The translations under genes and the position numbers were made by a program. Shown piece after piece: positions 10,501 through 22,306 of a DNA stretch of 64,000 bases; position 1 is the stretch's first letter; each line of letters opens with the position of its first letter. The notes under the pieces were generated by a model. The model ran no database searches. It had not been told where the DNA came from and saw only the letters and a program-made list of their open reading frames with translations. The DNA comes from Agelaius tricolor. Taxonomy: Eukaryota; Chordata; Aves; Passeriformes; Icteridae. Location: assembly GCA_023055355.1 (NCBI GenBank), contig JALJCS010000004.1, forward strand, positions 25,970,244 through 26,034,243, read 5' to 3'.

Positions 10501-12964
10501 CCAAGAGAACAAACAGACCATTTGGTTGTAAAAAAAAAACTTCATATTGAATTAGCTGACTTTGAAGAAGTGAAGCTGGAAAAGGTCAGCATGGAAGCCT
10601 AGATTCACTGATGTACAGGCCTGGAGTTCTACCACTAGCACAACTCACTTTTCACTCAATGAAAAGAAAGTGCCATCTTATTCTCATAAGCAGAGAGTAA
10701 GATACCAGAGGTCTGATTTGAACCTGAAAAGACAAGAGGTAGAACCAAGTTGCCTCTAGAATGTATCAATTTTATTGCTTTAGTTTAATACATACTTTTC
10801 TACTGCACACTATGCCTTTCTTAAAGGTAAACATCAATCAACAGGTTACATTCCCCAGAAGGGCCACATCATGATGCCAGAGTCTGTAACATGGCCCTGT
10901 TCCACTTACCCTTACCATGGAGAAGGCTTCGGTTTTTCGTTGTCTTTTAAATGAGGTCACAGACCTTGGCACTACACCCATCAAGGCAATGAAAAATAAA
11001 AGCCAGTTAATATAAAGCAGGGCATGTCAACCGAACAAAGCACCGAGGGAGGAGGTGATTAACAGTTCTGGATGAAGTCTTCCCCACCCCATAGCACCTG
11101 CCAGAAACGGGAGGCTGTGAGGGAGGGGCAGACAGCTGAAGGTCATTAAGAGGCAGAAGTAGATTCCAGGGTGGCTGTCCTGGCAGAGGCAATATTGGGT
11201 TTGTGTTGTGGTAAACTGAACAGATAAGTTCAGCTGAGCACTGGGAATTGATTGTTACTTTGTTATTTGTTTCCTAGTGAAATGAACACCAGAAATTTGA
11301 GCTTTGACCTTGAATGAGGTGCATAGCCTGTATCATAGACTAACTGGGAGAGTCACCTTATTATGGAAGGGTTGCGTGGAAAATGAAAAGCACAGTTTCA
11401 TCACCTTGAGAAAGGGTGTGAAGAATACATGGCCACCCAGGCTCAGTAAGTAAGCCATGATGCCCTCGTTAACCCAAGGAGTGGTTGCTGACAGGGGCAA
11501 CACTGTCCATGACCACCCAAACTTTTTAGAGTGCAGGAGATGCAGATGAGACACTCCCTCACCCTAGGGATTGCAGCTGAGAACATACACCTACACGTCC
11601 TCTCATTGCAGTCATTCACATGCATACGACACAAGAGCCATGAACTTGTGAAAGAGCCTCAAAATTACCCATTTTTAATACTAGGAATAAGGTTTGCAAC
11701 AGTTTGTATGTTTTAGTATTGGACGCTGCTGCACAATGCAGTGAAATGAACTGATTTTCTGACTGGGGACAAATTAAAAGTATAAATACTGGAATTAATG
11801 AAATAAGAAATTCAAACTCAATTTAAAAATGCTACATTTCAAATCTCTGTCATTCTGAAATAGTAAGAGAATTTTGAATAGAAATTTTAAAGTGAATGAC
11901 TTAGGCAGGCTGCAAAATTGATGGAAGTATAGCTTACCCCATTTTACATGACAGAGAGGTTAAGATGTAGGCAGTAAAGTTGTCACTGCAGAGTGCACAG
12001 CAGTAGCACTGATAAAGCTGAAAATATTAAATAGGGCATAAATCAGAACCCAGTAATGTTTGTGCTCAGAACAGAGGCAAGACATGTGATTTTCAGGTCT
12101 TTGTTTAACAGTTCATACTGTGTTAAAAAAAAATAAAGGCCTTAGGAAAATAAATAAATTGATACAAAGTATAAGCTAGTAATTTAGTCAAAAACCATTT
12201 GCTGCAATTTAAACACTTTTTCTAATTTTATCAATGTGCTTAAATTAATGTTATATGTTTTTCAACAGACGCTAGCTTTTAAAGAAGAAAAAATATTTGC
12301 TCGCACTCTAAGACAAGGAGTTTTTGACATCTTGTTATGAAATTCCTCTTGCCTCAATTACCTTGCTGAGTTCTTTAGCTTGAAATTGTGAGGTAGATGT
12401 CTGTTTGTTTCTGTTTGTTTTTGGATTTTCAGTTGACCATCAGGTTTAACTTAGAGTTATTTACAATCACTTGAATTCAGAAACTTCTTCAGATGAACAA
12501 GCAAGATTCTATTTTTATTATCTGTGTGCACCGTGGCAGTAGCTGAGAGTTACTGGGAGGGCACTTTGTGCTGCAGTATTTCAGTTGCTAACGCTGTTCC
12601 CAAAAGCACTGTTTGCTATAAATTCCCAGCCCAAGGGAATACAGAACAGATACTGCACATTGCATTCTAGGGTGGTACTGCAGACTCAGCCCAACATGAA
12701 CTCTTCTTGCAGCCTGAACTCCATCATCACAGTGGGATTCAACTGACTCAATTCACAGAGATAGAGCTCGTGTATTTTGGCAGCAATGCAAAGTTGTGCA
12801 TTTGAACTTTCCTTTCCTTTCCTACTGTGGCTGATTTTAGAGTAACAAAGTGAGACTCCATATCTGTTGATTTAAGTTTTTAGACATAGTTTTTACTCAA
12901 CAGAGTTGCTTCCTTTAGAGACAGAAAATATTTAAGAATAAATACTACCTAAATATCTGTATTT

Positions 12965-12995
12965 AAAAAAAAAAAAAAACAAAAAAAAAAAAAAA
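12965..12995. repeat. A15-C-A15 tract
   Basis: Two runs of fifteen A are separated by a single C. It could be a slippage-expanded A tract or the tail of an unrecognised retroposed sequence. No adjacent retrosequence was identified. Confidence 0.9.
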
Positions 12996-14740
12996 CACTA
13001 AATCAAGCATTTTAATGAAGACTGCATTTAAAATTACCTGGAATCATTCAAAACTAAAAGATAATTCCTGCAGAAATTACGGGGGCTTTTAATACTGAAT
13101 TTCGATAAATGTGTTTGTCTTGGTTAGTTTTCTCAGCAGTTGTATCCTCTATTAATGTGCACAAGATAAGAATTGATTTAAGCATGTAAAATAATTTAAT
13201 TGTCTGATGGCAGACAGTAGAAGGGTTTACAGGATAGATTTTCATGCTTACTCATTTGTGAGGGGGACAAGCAGTTGTTAAATTCAGTTTCAAATTTACA
13301 AAAAAACAGAAATAGAATTCTTGGTACACCTGATTTTCAATTCAAAAGTAAATAACCAACGTTCTAATAGAGTATTAGAGTGGTTTGCCAAGAATAATTA
13401 CATTCCCCTTTTTTTTTTTTCCAGAAAATGAAACTTAATTATTACCAGCTCTCACAATTCTATTGGAAGATCCCTGTCACTTTCCTTAAAACTCCTTCTG
13501 GAGTCCTTTGATTACATAAGAATTTCTAAGGTTGTTTCTTATTACGCTTTTAGCACTTCTATCTCACAGTATAAAAATATGGCCCAAATAGGACCTAAGA
13601 GCTCAAAACTGAAAATCAAGTATAAATAGCTAAATTAGAAATCACAAATTTATTTTCCTTCTGACCAGTGGTTTTTGGACACTTAGCATAGGTAGCACTA
13701 GATATCTCTTGAAAACCACAGATAAAAAAAAGCTAATTTGGCTGTATGACCCAAACAGTGGTAGAAATATGCTAAATTTCTAGTTACATATAGACTAGTT
13801 GCATATACTAAAAAATTGATACTAATATTTTTCATTGCTTCAATCGTCCGAACTTACCACAATATGATATATTGAGAGTGTGAATGATAAAAAGGAAATA
13901 TGTAGCCCAGACAGCAATTACATTAGATCATGTGTTGATTTTCCTCCCCTTTCTTCAGGGAATGTGGTACAGCTACAGGTAGAAGAATATACAGTCTCAA
14001 GTTGCAAGCTAACTCCACTTTTTCATTATCATCAGTTGAGTCTTTGTATTCCTAGTGAGTGTCAGCTTGACATCTGTCTCCCCTGACCAGTCCTGCATCC
14101 TGACCATGTGACTCCTGACCACATAATCTGTTTTGCAAGTATGCCCAAAATTATCCAGTTACTGAGTTGCTCTGCTATTCTTCATGAGCTTTATGGCAGT
14201 ATTTTGTGATCTAGAAAACCCTTTGTGTTAGTCAGTCTTTTATCTTCTCTAAGGTATCGTTTCTGAGAATCCACCCATGTTAATTTAGATGCCAGTACTT
14301 TGACAAATGACTTCTGAATAATCCAGCAGCAGCTTCAAATACAGTCTTTGCATCCCTGGCCCCCTGTGCATGGCTAAGACTTCCACATAACCTCTTATAT
14401 AAGGAGCAGAGCAAGCAGCAGAAGACAGTAGCTTCTTAAAATGTTGCAGCTTTATAGATTAAGTGGTAATATTTGTATAATTTCCAGGAACACTCAAGAA
14501 GATAACTTGGGGTCTGTGAATTCTTATCTATGTACATAATTTTGGTTTTGTCTACTGTAAATAGACAAAATACTCATCTGGCATATTTGAAGAATCTATC
14601 ATATGTTGTGCTAATGGGATTATTTGTATTTGGTAGGTACATTGCACATTGCAACATTCCTGCTAAATACCTTAATTGTTTTTTAAAAAACAAATTTGGG
14701 AAGCTTGGTGCTAATGCCTCAGCATGCTCAGGCACCATTT

Positions 14741-14742
<2 letters not shown>

Positions 14743-14771
<29 letters not shown>
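14743..14771. repeat. T29 homopolymer
   Basis: An uninterrupted run of 29 T, the longest homopolymer noticed in the window. Length is prone to sequencing error and polymorphism. Confidence 0.9.
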
Positions 14772-17425
14772 GTGCTAATAATACATAAGTCTGCCAAGTC
14801 ATGGAGACCCACTTCATACCAAAACCTCTTGGTATGCCCCTAAACAGAGGAAATGTAGTCTTTTACATTTCCTACAAGTACTTACCCAATTGCATAGTTC
14901 TTTTTAGAGGGTTGTTCTGACCTCATGCTTCACAAAAAACTATTCTATTATTCTTGTGACGTGCAGCACAGGGGAAATAGCTATTATGTTGATTTATATT
15001 ACAGTTGAAATGTTGTTTGAGGGTCCAAGGTCACCCTTGCACTCTCCCCTGGCTGACTTCGGGAAGACAACATTTTCAGTCATTGTCCTTTTTCTATATC
15101 CCACCATTGTGTAGTGACAGGCTGACCTTTCTATTTGAAAATATTTTACAAGACAGTAAATACACATAGGAAACAAGGTCTGAAGTAGAAGGAGGAATTA
15201 GAAGGCCTATATCATCAAATCACACTGTACAGGCATAAAATAGCAGTGCTTCAATGCCTGGAGGACACCAATGGAAAGAAATATTAAATCTAAAAGAAAA
15301 TATTAATGCAAAAAATTTTTAGCAAAAAATAGTAATTTCTCCCAGTAGCTAAAGAGAACCTGGTTATGTGAATATAGGTCTTTGCTCTTAAATAGGATTC
15401 GTATGTTTTAAACATAAAAATACATCACCATGGGAGTTCCAAAAGATAAACTCTGCCTGGATACAGAAGAAGATTTAGTATTCCAGTATCCCAGACTAAA
15501 TCAATAACTGGCATCTTATCTGGTCCATTTATTGAGAGAACATGATTTGCTTTTTCTTTGCATCATGTTAATGGATTTCTTTTCCTATTGAATAATACCT
15601 CTGTATGAATATTGTTTTAAAGCTTATTTAGGTGTACATTTCCTTTGTACAGATTATATGCTTATCTAGGATTATATACAGTGGAGTGTTGCTTACAAAA
15701 GTGCTGTTACTTGGATCTGTTATTTTCTAGTATCCAAAGTAATAAAAAAATATTATGTTTCACTGTTAACTTTACACAAAGGTTCGGGTAACTATGCAGC
15801 CTCCATCTCATTTGGAAAATGAAACATCTGGATCTACACATCTTCATCAGCATTCAGAGTAGTAGAAAAATCTTAAAAACATATAACAGAAGGTAAAACA
15901 ATACCCTTCATTAATGTGATTTTAAAAATAATTATTTTCATTTAAGTACTGCTGGTTACATTTGATAAGGAATTGTCATAGAAACTGTGGTTTACAGAAC
16001 CACAATTACTGCAGATTTATTTGCATGCATACTATTGATTTGCTTATTTTTTGCATTATCTAACTTGCCGTTTCTTGGATTGGAACAGAAGTTTTCTGCC
16101 ACTGCCTTAAGTCCCAGCAGACATATTCTCTTTCCTTCCAAGCAAAACCTCTTAATGAAACCAGAGAGTACTTTTCTCTAATCTTGCACCCATGTCACCC
16201 ATGAGTTGCAGCTCTACTACCCTCCAGGAAGCCCACCACTTTCTTTCACACTCTTTTACTTTGTATGGCTAAAAAATTTCAGCTGTGTGTTTCTATTTAT
16301 TACAAGGTTTTTATTATTATATTTACTGCAAAAATTTATTTAGAATTATGTCAGTTGTCACATTATACCTGCCCTTTATACCTCTTTTGCTCACCAGTGC
16401 TTTTCAGTCTGAGTAATGGAACCTCAATAGTGTCATTTTACTTTTAGAATCTCTCAGAAGTAAGTGTATGTGTCTGTCTGTGATGACTAGGGGACATTAG
16501 ACCACAAGAGAAAGGTCACACCATTTTTTATTTCCTTCATTCTGGCATGTTCGGGCCTTTCCTTGACCATTCCTTTCTCTGATCTTTCCTTTCCTTTCTT
16601 GAAAAATATGTACTGTTTTACACATTAGAAACTTGCCATTTCTAAACCTGATTCTTTCTTTTTACCACCTTCTGCTCGTTTCTGTTTTAATCATCAGTGC
16701 AGGTAACATGTGCCTGTTTTTCTTCTTCAATCAGGCCCTTCTTCCAATTTATCCCTGTGGTAACGTTGCTTAGTAGGCCATCCTTCTTACTCTGGGTTGG
16801 CCCCCTATGTTCTTTTTTTCAGTAGTATTGACAAGTTCTTAGGTAAGCTCATAGTTTCCTCTATTCCTTCTTCCAGTTCTCTCCTGCAATGTGCACTGCT
16901 ATAATCTCTATCTTCTCTGCTCTTTAGAGCATCCATAAAGTCTTTTAGTGTCTGCACACAGGCACCTTTGTTTGTCAATCACTGTGTGGCCTTGCCAGTC
17001 ATCTTACTGCTTATTGCCTGTTCTTTTCTTTGGAAGAATTAAAATATATTTTCATCCTGTCTACATCAGTGAATTTTTTCTGCTCTGTTGGATGAGCCAT
17101 CATATCTCTCTGCAGCTATATAGTCCCAGAATTTTTGTTCCTTTCTGATGTCTTGGGGTTTAAGTAGAAGTTGGCTACTAATGAAATGCAGTATTGCGGG
17201 AAGTACTAAAATTTTGTCCTTTCTTGCCCAGACCAGTTACTTGCATCACAAAGTCCTTTTATCTGAGGTAATTGTATAGACTGCACATACCATTTATTTG
17301 AGACTTCAGAGGACACATGCTGTCTGTACAAAGCCTTTCATACACAGACTTTCTCATACATTTAATTACACTAAATGAAACTATATACTACTATCCTAAT
17401 ATAGAGGAGACAAGATCTTCCCATG

Positions 17426-17950
17426 TGTACTGGTTTTGGCTGGGGTAGAGTTAATTTTCTTCACAGTGGCTGATATAGGGCTATGTTTTGGATTTGCACT
17501 GAACACAGAGTCGGTAATCCAGAGTTGTTTTTGTTACTGTTGAGCAGGGCTTACACACAGCCAAGGCCTTTTCTGCTTTTCATATTGCCACATTGGGGAG
17601 GGAATGTGCCACATACCAGCACGCTCAGGATATAAAGTGGGGGAAGAAAAGAGGGAGGGAGGGAGGATGTTCAGAGGGATGGCATTCGTCTCCCCAAGTC
17701 ACCATTACTTGTGATGGGGCCCTACTCTCCTGGATACAGCTGAACACCTGCCCGCCCATGGAAAGCAGTGAATTAATTCCTTTGTTGCTTGGCTTGTGTG
17801 TGCAGCTTTTGCTTTACCTGTTAAACTGCCTTTATCTCAATCCACAAATTATCAACCTTTTACCCTTCTCATTGTCTCGTGGATACTGCTGGTGGGGCAG
17901 TGGGCAAGCGACTGTGGGATTTGGCTGTCAGCTGGGATGAAACCAGGATG
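17426..17950 (+). mobile_element. Avian endogenous retrovirus solo LTR with 5-bp target-site duplication
   Basis: The left end begins TGTACTGGTTTTGGCTGGGG and runs into 'AGAGTTAATTTTCTTCACAG', the hallmark start of a repeat LTR widespread in bird genomes. A TATAAA lies at 17631-17636. The U5 side keeps 'CTGCCTTTATCTCAATCCAC' and ends 'GGGATGAAACCAGGATG', slightly degraded from the expected CA terminus. CCATG occurs on both sides (17421-17425 and 17951-17955), a 5-bp duplication that fixes the edges. No internal retroviral genes are present, so it is a solo LTR left by recombination. Open frames inside it are not genes. Confidence 0.85.
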
Positions 17951-18671
17951 CCATGCAGGAGCACTCACCCACACAATATTCAGTAGTATATTCTGGCAAT
18001 AGGTTTGCTCCTGCTGACTGCTTCTTGACCTGTGCCTTCTCTTTTTCAGCAGTCACATGAGATACTGGGCCAGCTTCCCTTCCAGGAGTTTTTTGGTAGA
18101 TTTCACAGAGACTTGGGCAGAACACAGAGCTAAACACCTGCTCAGCACAACAGGAAAGTGGATGGTTTCTTTTAGGAAGAAGGGGGAAATAGGAGAAGTA
18201 GCATCTGCTTCAAACAAAATGCCCAGCAAGTACAATTTACCAGAAAGACAGTGAAACTCTCTCCTTCACTTCTACCATGCTGGCCAGTTTTTTATCCATC
18301 ATATTGCAATGATAATGACCTGGCTAACAGAAGACTGTGGCTTATAGTTGTAAGAATTTAATTTTCCTTCACATCCAGATGGCAGAAGAGTGTAACCTAA
18401 TGGATTTAAAGCCAATTCACACTGGCTGGGAGCCTATGCTGAAGGCTACTGCAAAGTCCCAAAAAGAAAACTGGATATAATATAAATATGGTTTACAGGG
18501 CTTGTCTTAGCATATTTGGTAATGTTGGCTCAGTAAGATTAAAGCTTTTGAACACTTCACATATAAATGTAAAGATTTACAGAAAAGAGCCAGCAACTGC
18601 CAGTGTCAGATAGTCAACCTGATGTCAAGGGAACAGGAGAGTGATCAAATAAGGTCAATTACAAATTTTCC

Positions 18672-18693
18672 TTTTTTTTTTTTTTTTTTTTTT
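18672..18693. repeat. T22 homopolymer
   Basis: Uninterrupted T run flanked by CC on the left and GATC on the right. Confidence 0.9.
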
Positions 18694-19199
18694 GATCATT
18701 GGTTTGGGAATTTTCTGGGGGCTAAGAAGAGAAATGAAGCTTTATTCCGTGTCATCTTGAGTAACCTTAGATATTCAGACTGTATTCCAAAGGAGCTCTC
18801 CTATATGGATTAGTAGTATTGAAAGAAACCATTAAGGTGTGTCCTTGACACTTTCACTTATTTGCAAGAAAAATTTTAACTGTTTTCAGCAAAAACTTGT
18901 GAAAGAACATGGATCTGAATCATATATTGTAGTGTTAAGCATGGCAATGCAAACTATGTAAATCTATTTTCACACCTTTTGTTGCTTTACATCTCATAAT
19001 ATACTCTATTTTTTTTCTTATAAACTGTAGTTTTTCCACTATGTTTGGGGCTTAGGTGATCTCACCTCTGTCCAGTTTTTAAAGAATGTACTGCCAGACT
19101 TTACTGAGGGACCTTAGTCTAGTGTCTGCCCTTACAGTATTGTATGTGCACAGTAAATCCAGATTATCAAATACAAACCCACCCCGTAATACATTCACA

Positions 19200-19233
19200 A
19201 TGTATGTATTACACATGTATGTAATACATACAT
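19200..19233. repeat. 13-bp inverted repeat with 8-nt loop
   Basis: ATGTATGTATTAC and its exact reverse complement flank ACATGTAT. It sits in a patch of TGTA/CATG alternation (19190-19280) and may simply derive from a decayed simple repeat. Confidence 0.85.
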
Positions 19234-22200
19234 GCATGTGAAGTTGGTCTGAACATGCTTGTATGACATACACATGCTTGTACCATCTGGAGTAGATGTG
19301 AAGTATTAAGCATCAAGACTGTGGTGTAACTCTCAGGGCCTCCGTCAAACTCGTTCAATGTCTTAAGACCTCAGCACTAATAGGCAGCGTAAAATAGCAT
19401 AAACAAATAGGTTATTCTGCAGTCTCTCATGTAACAGGATTGTCCTTTCTATTCACATAAAAATATAAAAAATAACAAATCTTATTCAAGATCATTATCA
19501 CTGCATCATCAGGATGTCTAAACTTTTCATAGAAATACCACTGTATTTTTTCTCTGAAGTAAGTAGACTGAGGAGATAACTAAAAGACAGTGATTCAATA
19601 GTATAAAATAAAGAGAAGTAACATAGTGGATGTTAAGATGTCAATTTAGTTAATATAAAATACTCTGATTTCCAGAAAGGATGAGCAGTAAAAGCAATAA
19701 GTCTCTTACAAGAATGCAGGAGTTTGATAATAATTAAGGTTCCTGCAATGATATTCTTGTACAGTTTCTTTATTATGCTGTCTCCTAAATAAGCTGTATT
19801 TATTAATAGCATTTAATATCTAGAGATAATTTACCACAGATAATTAATATGTGACAGGACAGAGCTATATGAATGATCTGTAAGCTGACAAAGCATTCAG
19901 TTTGATTGAGGGGCTCTATCCCAAGATACACCACAAATTGTCAAATGTTACCATTTAAGGCCAAACATAATTAGCCAAATGCAGTTTCGACTTAAAATTG
20001 TTAATGTGTGTGTGTGTAACAGCAATAATGTTAATACATTACCACTATCAACAGTAGCAGTAGTAGTAGTATCAATATTATTACCTCCTTGAAATTGTTG
20101 GGTGGGAATAATAATTATACGGTTTTGTGTTATGTTAAATAACAAACATATTCAAAAGCACAGAAAATTGTTAAAGGCAATAAAAGCTTTATTTACTTTA
20201 TATTTCAGCTCCTGTTTTGTTTGTTTCTTCAGGAATTTGTTCAGTATTGTTTCTTGTCTTTTGCCTAGAGTAAATAATGAGTCACAACATAATTGGTAAT
20301 GATTAATGTTCAACAGACACTTTCCAGATGAGCATGATGTCCCAATCAAAGGTTGCATGTTTCCTCAGACTTGTATTTTATGTCAGTATTTAGACCTGAC
20401 CACAAGTACAAAGTGCTAAAACCTCAGAATCATAATGGGTTATAATCCTTCTTTCTTAAATAATTATGTATCTACATGCTATAAAATGTTTGGAAAATCA
20501 TGCCTGAGTCCTGAAAATTCACAAAGCTCTTGTCAGGATCAATTTCTCGCAGAAAGAAAAGTAACGCTGATCATATCACTCTTTATTTTGTATCCAAGTG
20601 AGTTCATAATTTCTGTCTCCATGTTTTCATAACCATTATAATACTAAGGATGAGGTCAGGAAGGATTTTTTCAGCTCTTGTTTTTCCCTTTTTTAAAATT
20701 TCTTCTGTTTTACAGGTTTTAATTTCTTCTGTTATACATCCATGGTTTTGTTTTGGTCATGTAGATTACAGCACTTATAATCACACAGGTTTTTGAGAAC
20801 TCTATTATATAAATTACCCAAACAGCTTAATTCACTGAAGCATATAAAGGAAAAATAAAAGTAATTTATAGCTTTTTCTTTATTCATTCAATTATTAATT
20901 ATTATGATAGCAGAGGAAATAACTCACAGATGTCTAGCTTATATTGACAAAGAAACTTTTATATACTACTAAAATTACTTTAAAATTTCATTAATAATGT
21001 AGCTAGATATTCAAACCCAATGTGCATTTATTTAGTATCTTGGATACTCATGTTAAAACAGCACAGAGATTCTTCTCACAGTAGACTTGATTTTGTTTTC
21101 TTCTATACCTACTGTTGCTGCAACACTCTGGAATGGTTGTACTCTATCCCCCATCAGGTAAGTGCAAGTCACTTGTGCTACTATCTACAGGCCATGAAGG
21201 TAACAGACAGACTCCTCTATCTGTACTGGATTTTGGATTGTGTGTTCTTATGCTGTTCCCTTGTACAAGCTGAACTTGTACAACTAGAGATACTGTTAGC
21301 ACATCAGTTGCTCCAATTCAGTTTTAAGTTAACAACAGTAGCTGTATCTATATATAAAGAGAAGTTTTTGGGTTGTTTTTTGGGTTTTATTGCATTCAGA
21401 TTTTTAGACAAATCTTAATAAGTAGACTATTTATGACTTCATTCTGTTCAGAGTGAACTAATGGGATCTGCATTCCTCATGACAATTTTAGCACTACTTT
21501 TCTGGTGTTTAGGTAAACACGCAGGATTGCCTGAAAGATCATCTCACTGTATTACAGGAAATTCTTATTCTGGTAAATTCTGCTTTCCTGTTTGTTAGGG
21601 GTTTTTTAATGTTGTTGTTGCTTAATTAGCTGAATGCTGTTTTAAGTTCCTACTGTGTATTGGCCTAGTCATGGGAATCGAATCTATGTCTCTTCTCTAT
21701 TTTTGTGAGTCAAACGAGTAAAAGGAGCTGGAATGAGATGAACACGCCTTATTGAAAGCCACAAAGTCGTAATAGCTGAGCTGCAGCAGCCCTTGATTGA
21801 AAGGACACTGAAGTGTCCAAGGAGAGATTAGTGAACAAAAAAAGTATCTGTTTACTTAATTGGAGAGAGTAACAGGCCAGCTTTTTGCCTTTCTCAGATA
21901 CTAACAATGTATTTGGTTCACTTTTTTGTTTCATGTCTGGTCTTAAGAACACACAGTACCAAGTGCACCTACTTGTAGTTCCTTCAGAAATGAAAGCAAG
22001 AGTCTTTCTTGTCCAGTTCACCACTCAGCTCTGTGGTGGTTAACCCGTCTTTCAGCTAGCACCAGCAGACACACAATCCTACTTAGACTACAGCAAAAGT
22101 CTACATTATAGTACCTGCTATGCTCTACACCACACAAGACCTTAGTTGCTGAAACAATAATTTCCAGATGTTTCTGAATAAGAGTTTCCACCGCTGAAAC

Positions 22201-22246
22201 CTGAGTATAGAAAACTGTTCCTTTTTTACTCTTGATTATCCCAAGA

Positions 22247-22306
22247 CTGAAAAGGCATCCTTTTCAGGCATCCTGAAAAGGCATAATCCTTTACAGGTAA
22301 AGGATT
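22247..22306. repeat. Cluster of short inverted and direct repeats
   Basis: CTGAAAAGG (22247-22255) pairs with CCTTTTCAG (22259-22267). CTGAAAAGGCAT then recurs at about 22273-22284. AATCCTTTAC (22285-22294) pairs with GTAAAGGATT (22297-22306). Two adjacent hairpins share a purine motif, perhaps through local duplication and template switching. Confidence 0.8.

Larger units (their letters stand above)
7511..17420. other. Gene-free AT-rich stretch
   Basis: No gene, RNA gene or confidently recognised transposon. It contains simple tracts: A15-C-A15 at 12965-12995 and T29 at 14743-14771. The segment at about 10850-11650 is somewhat richer in G/C with a few overlapping short frames, but shows no family resemblance. 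If transcribed, it would be intergenic or lncRNA intron. Confidence 0.5.

Noticed and set aside
11333..11634. Slightly GC-richer region with overlapping minus-strand frames, possible gene fragment
   Set aside because: No domain, no convincing splice sites, and no family resemblance.
17593..18002. Two plus-strand frames of 115 and 68 codons
   Set aside because: Both lie largely inside the solo LTR and are not retroviral or host genes.
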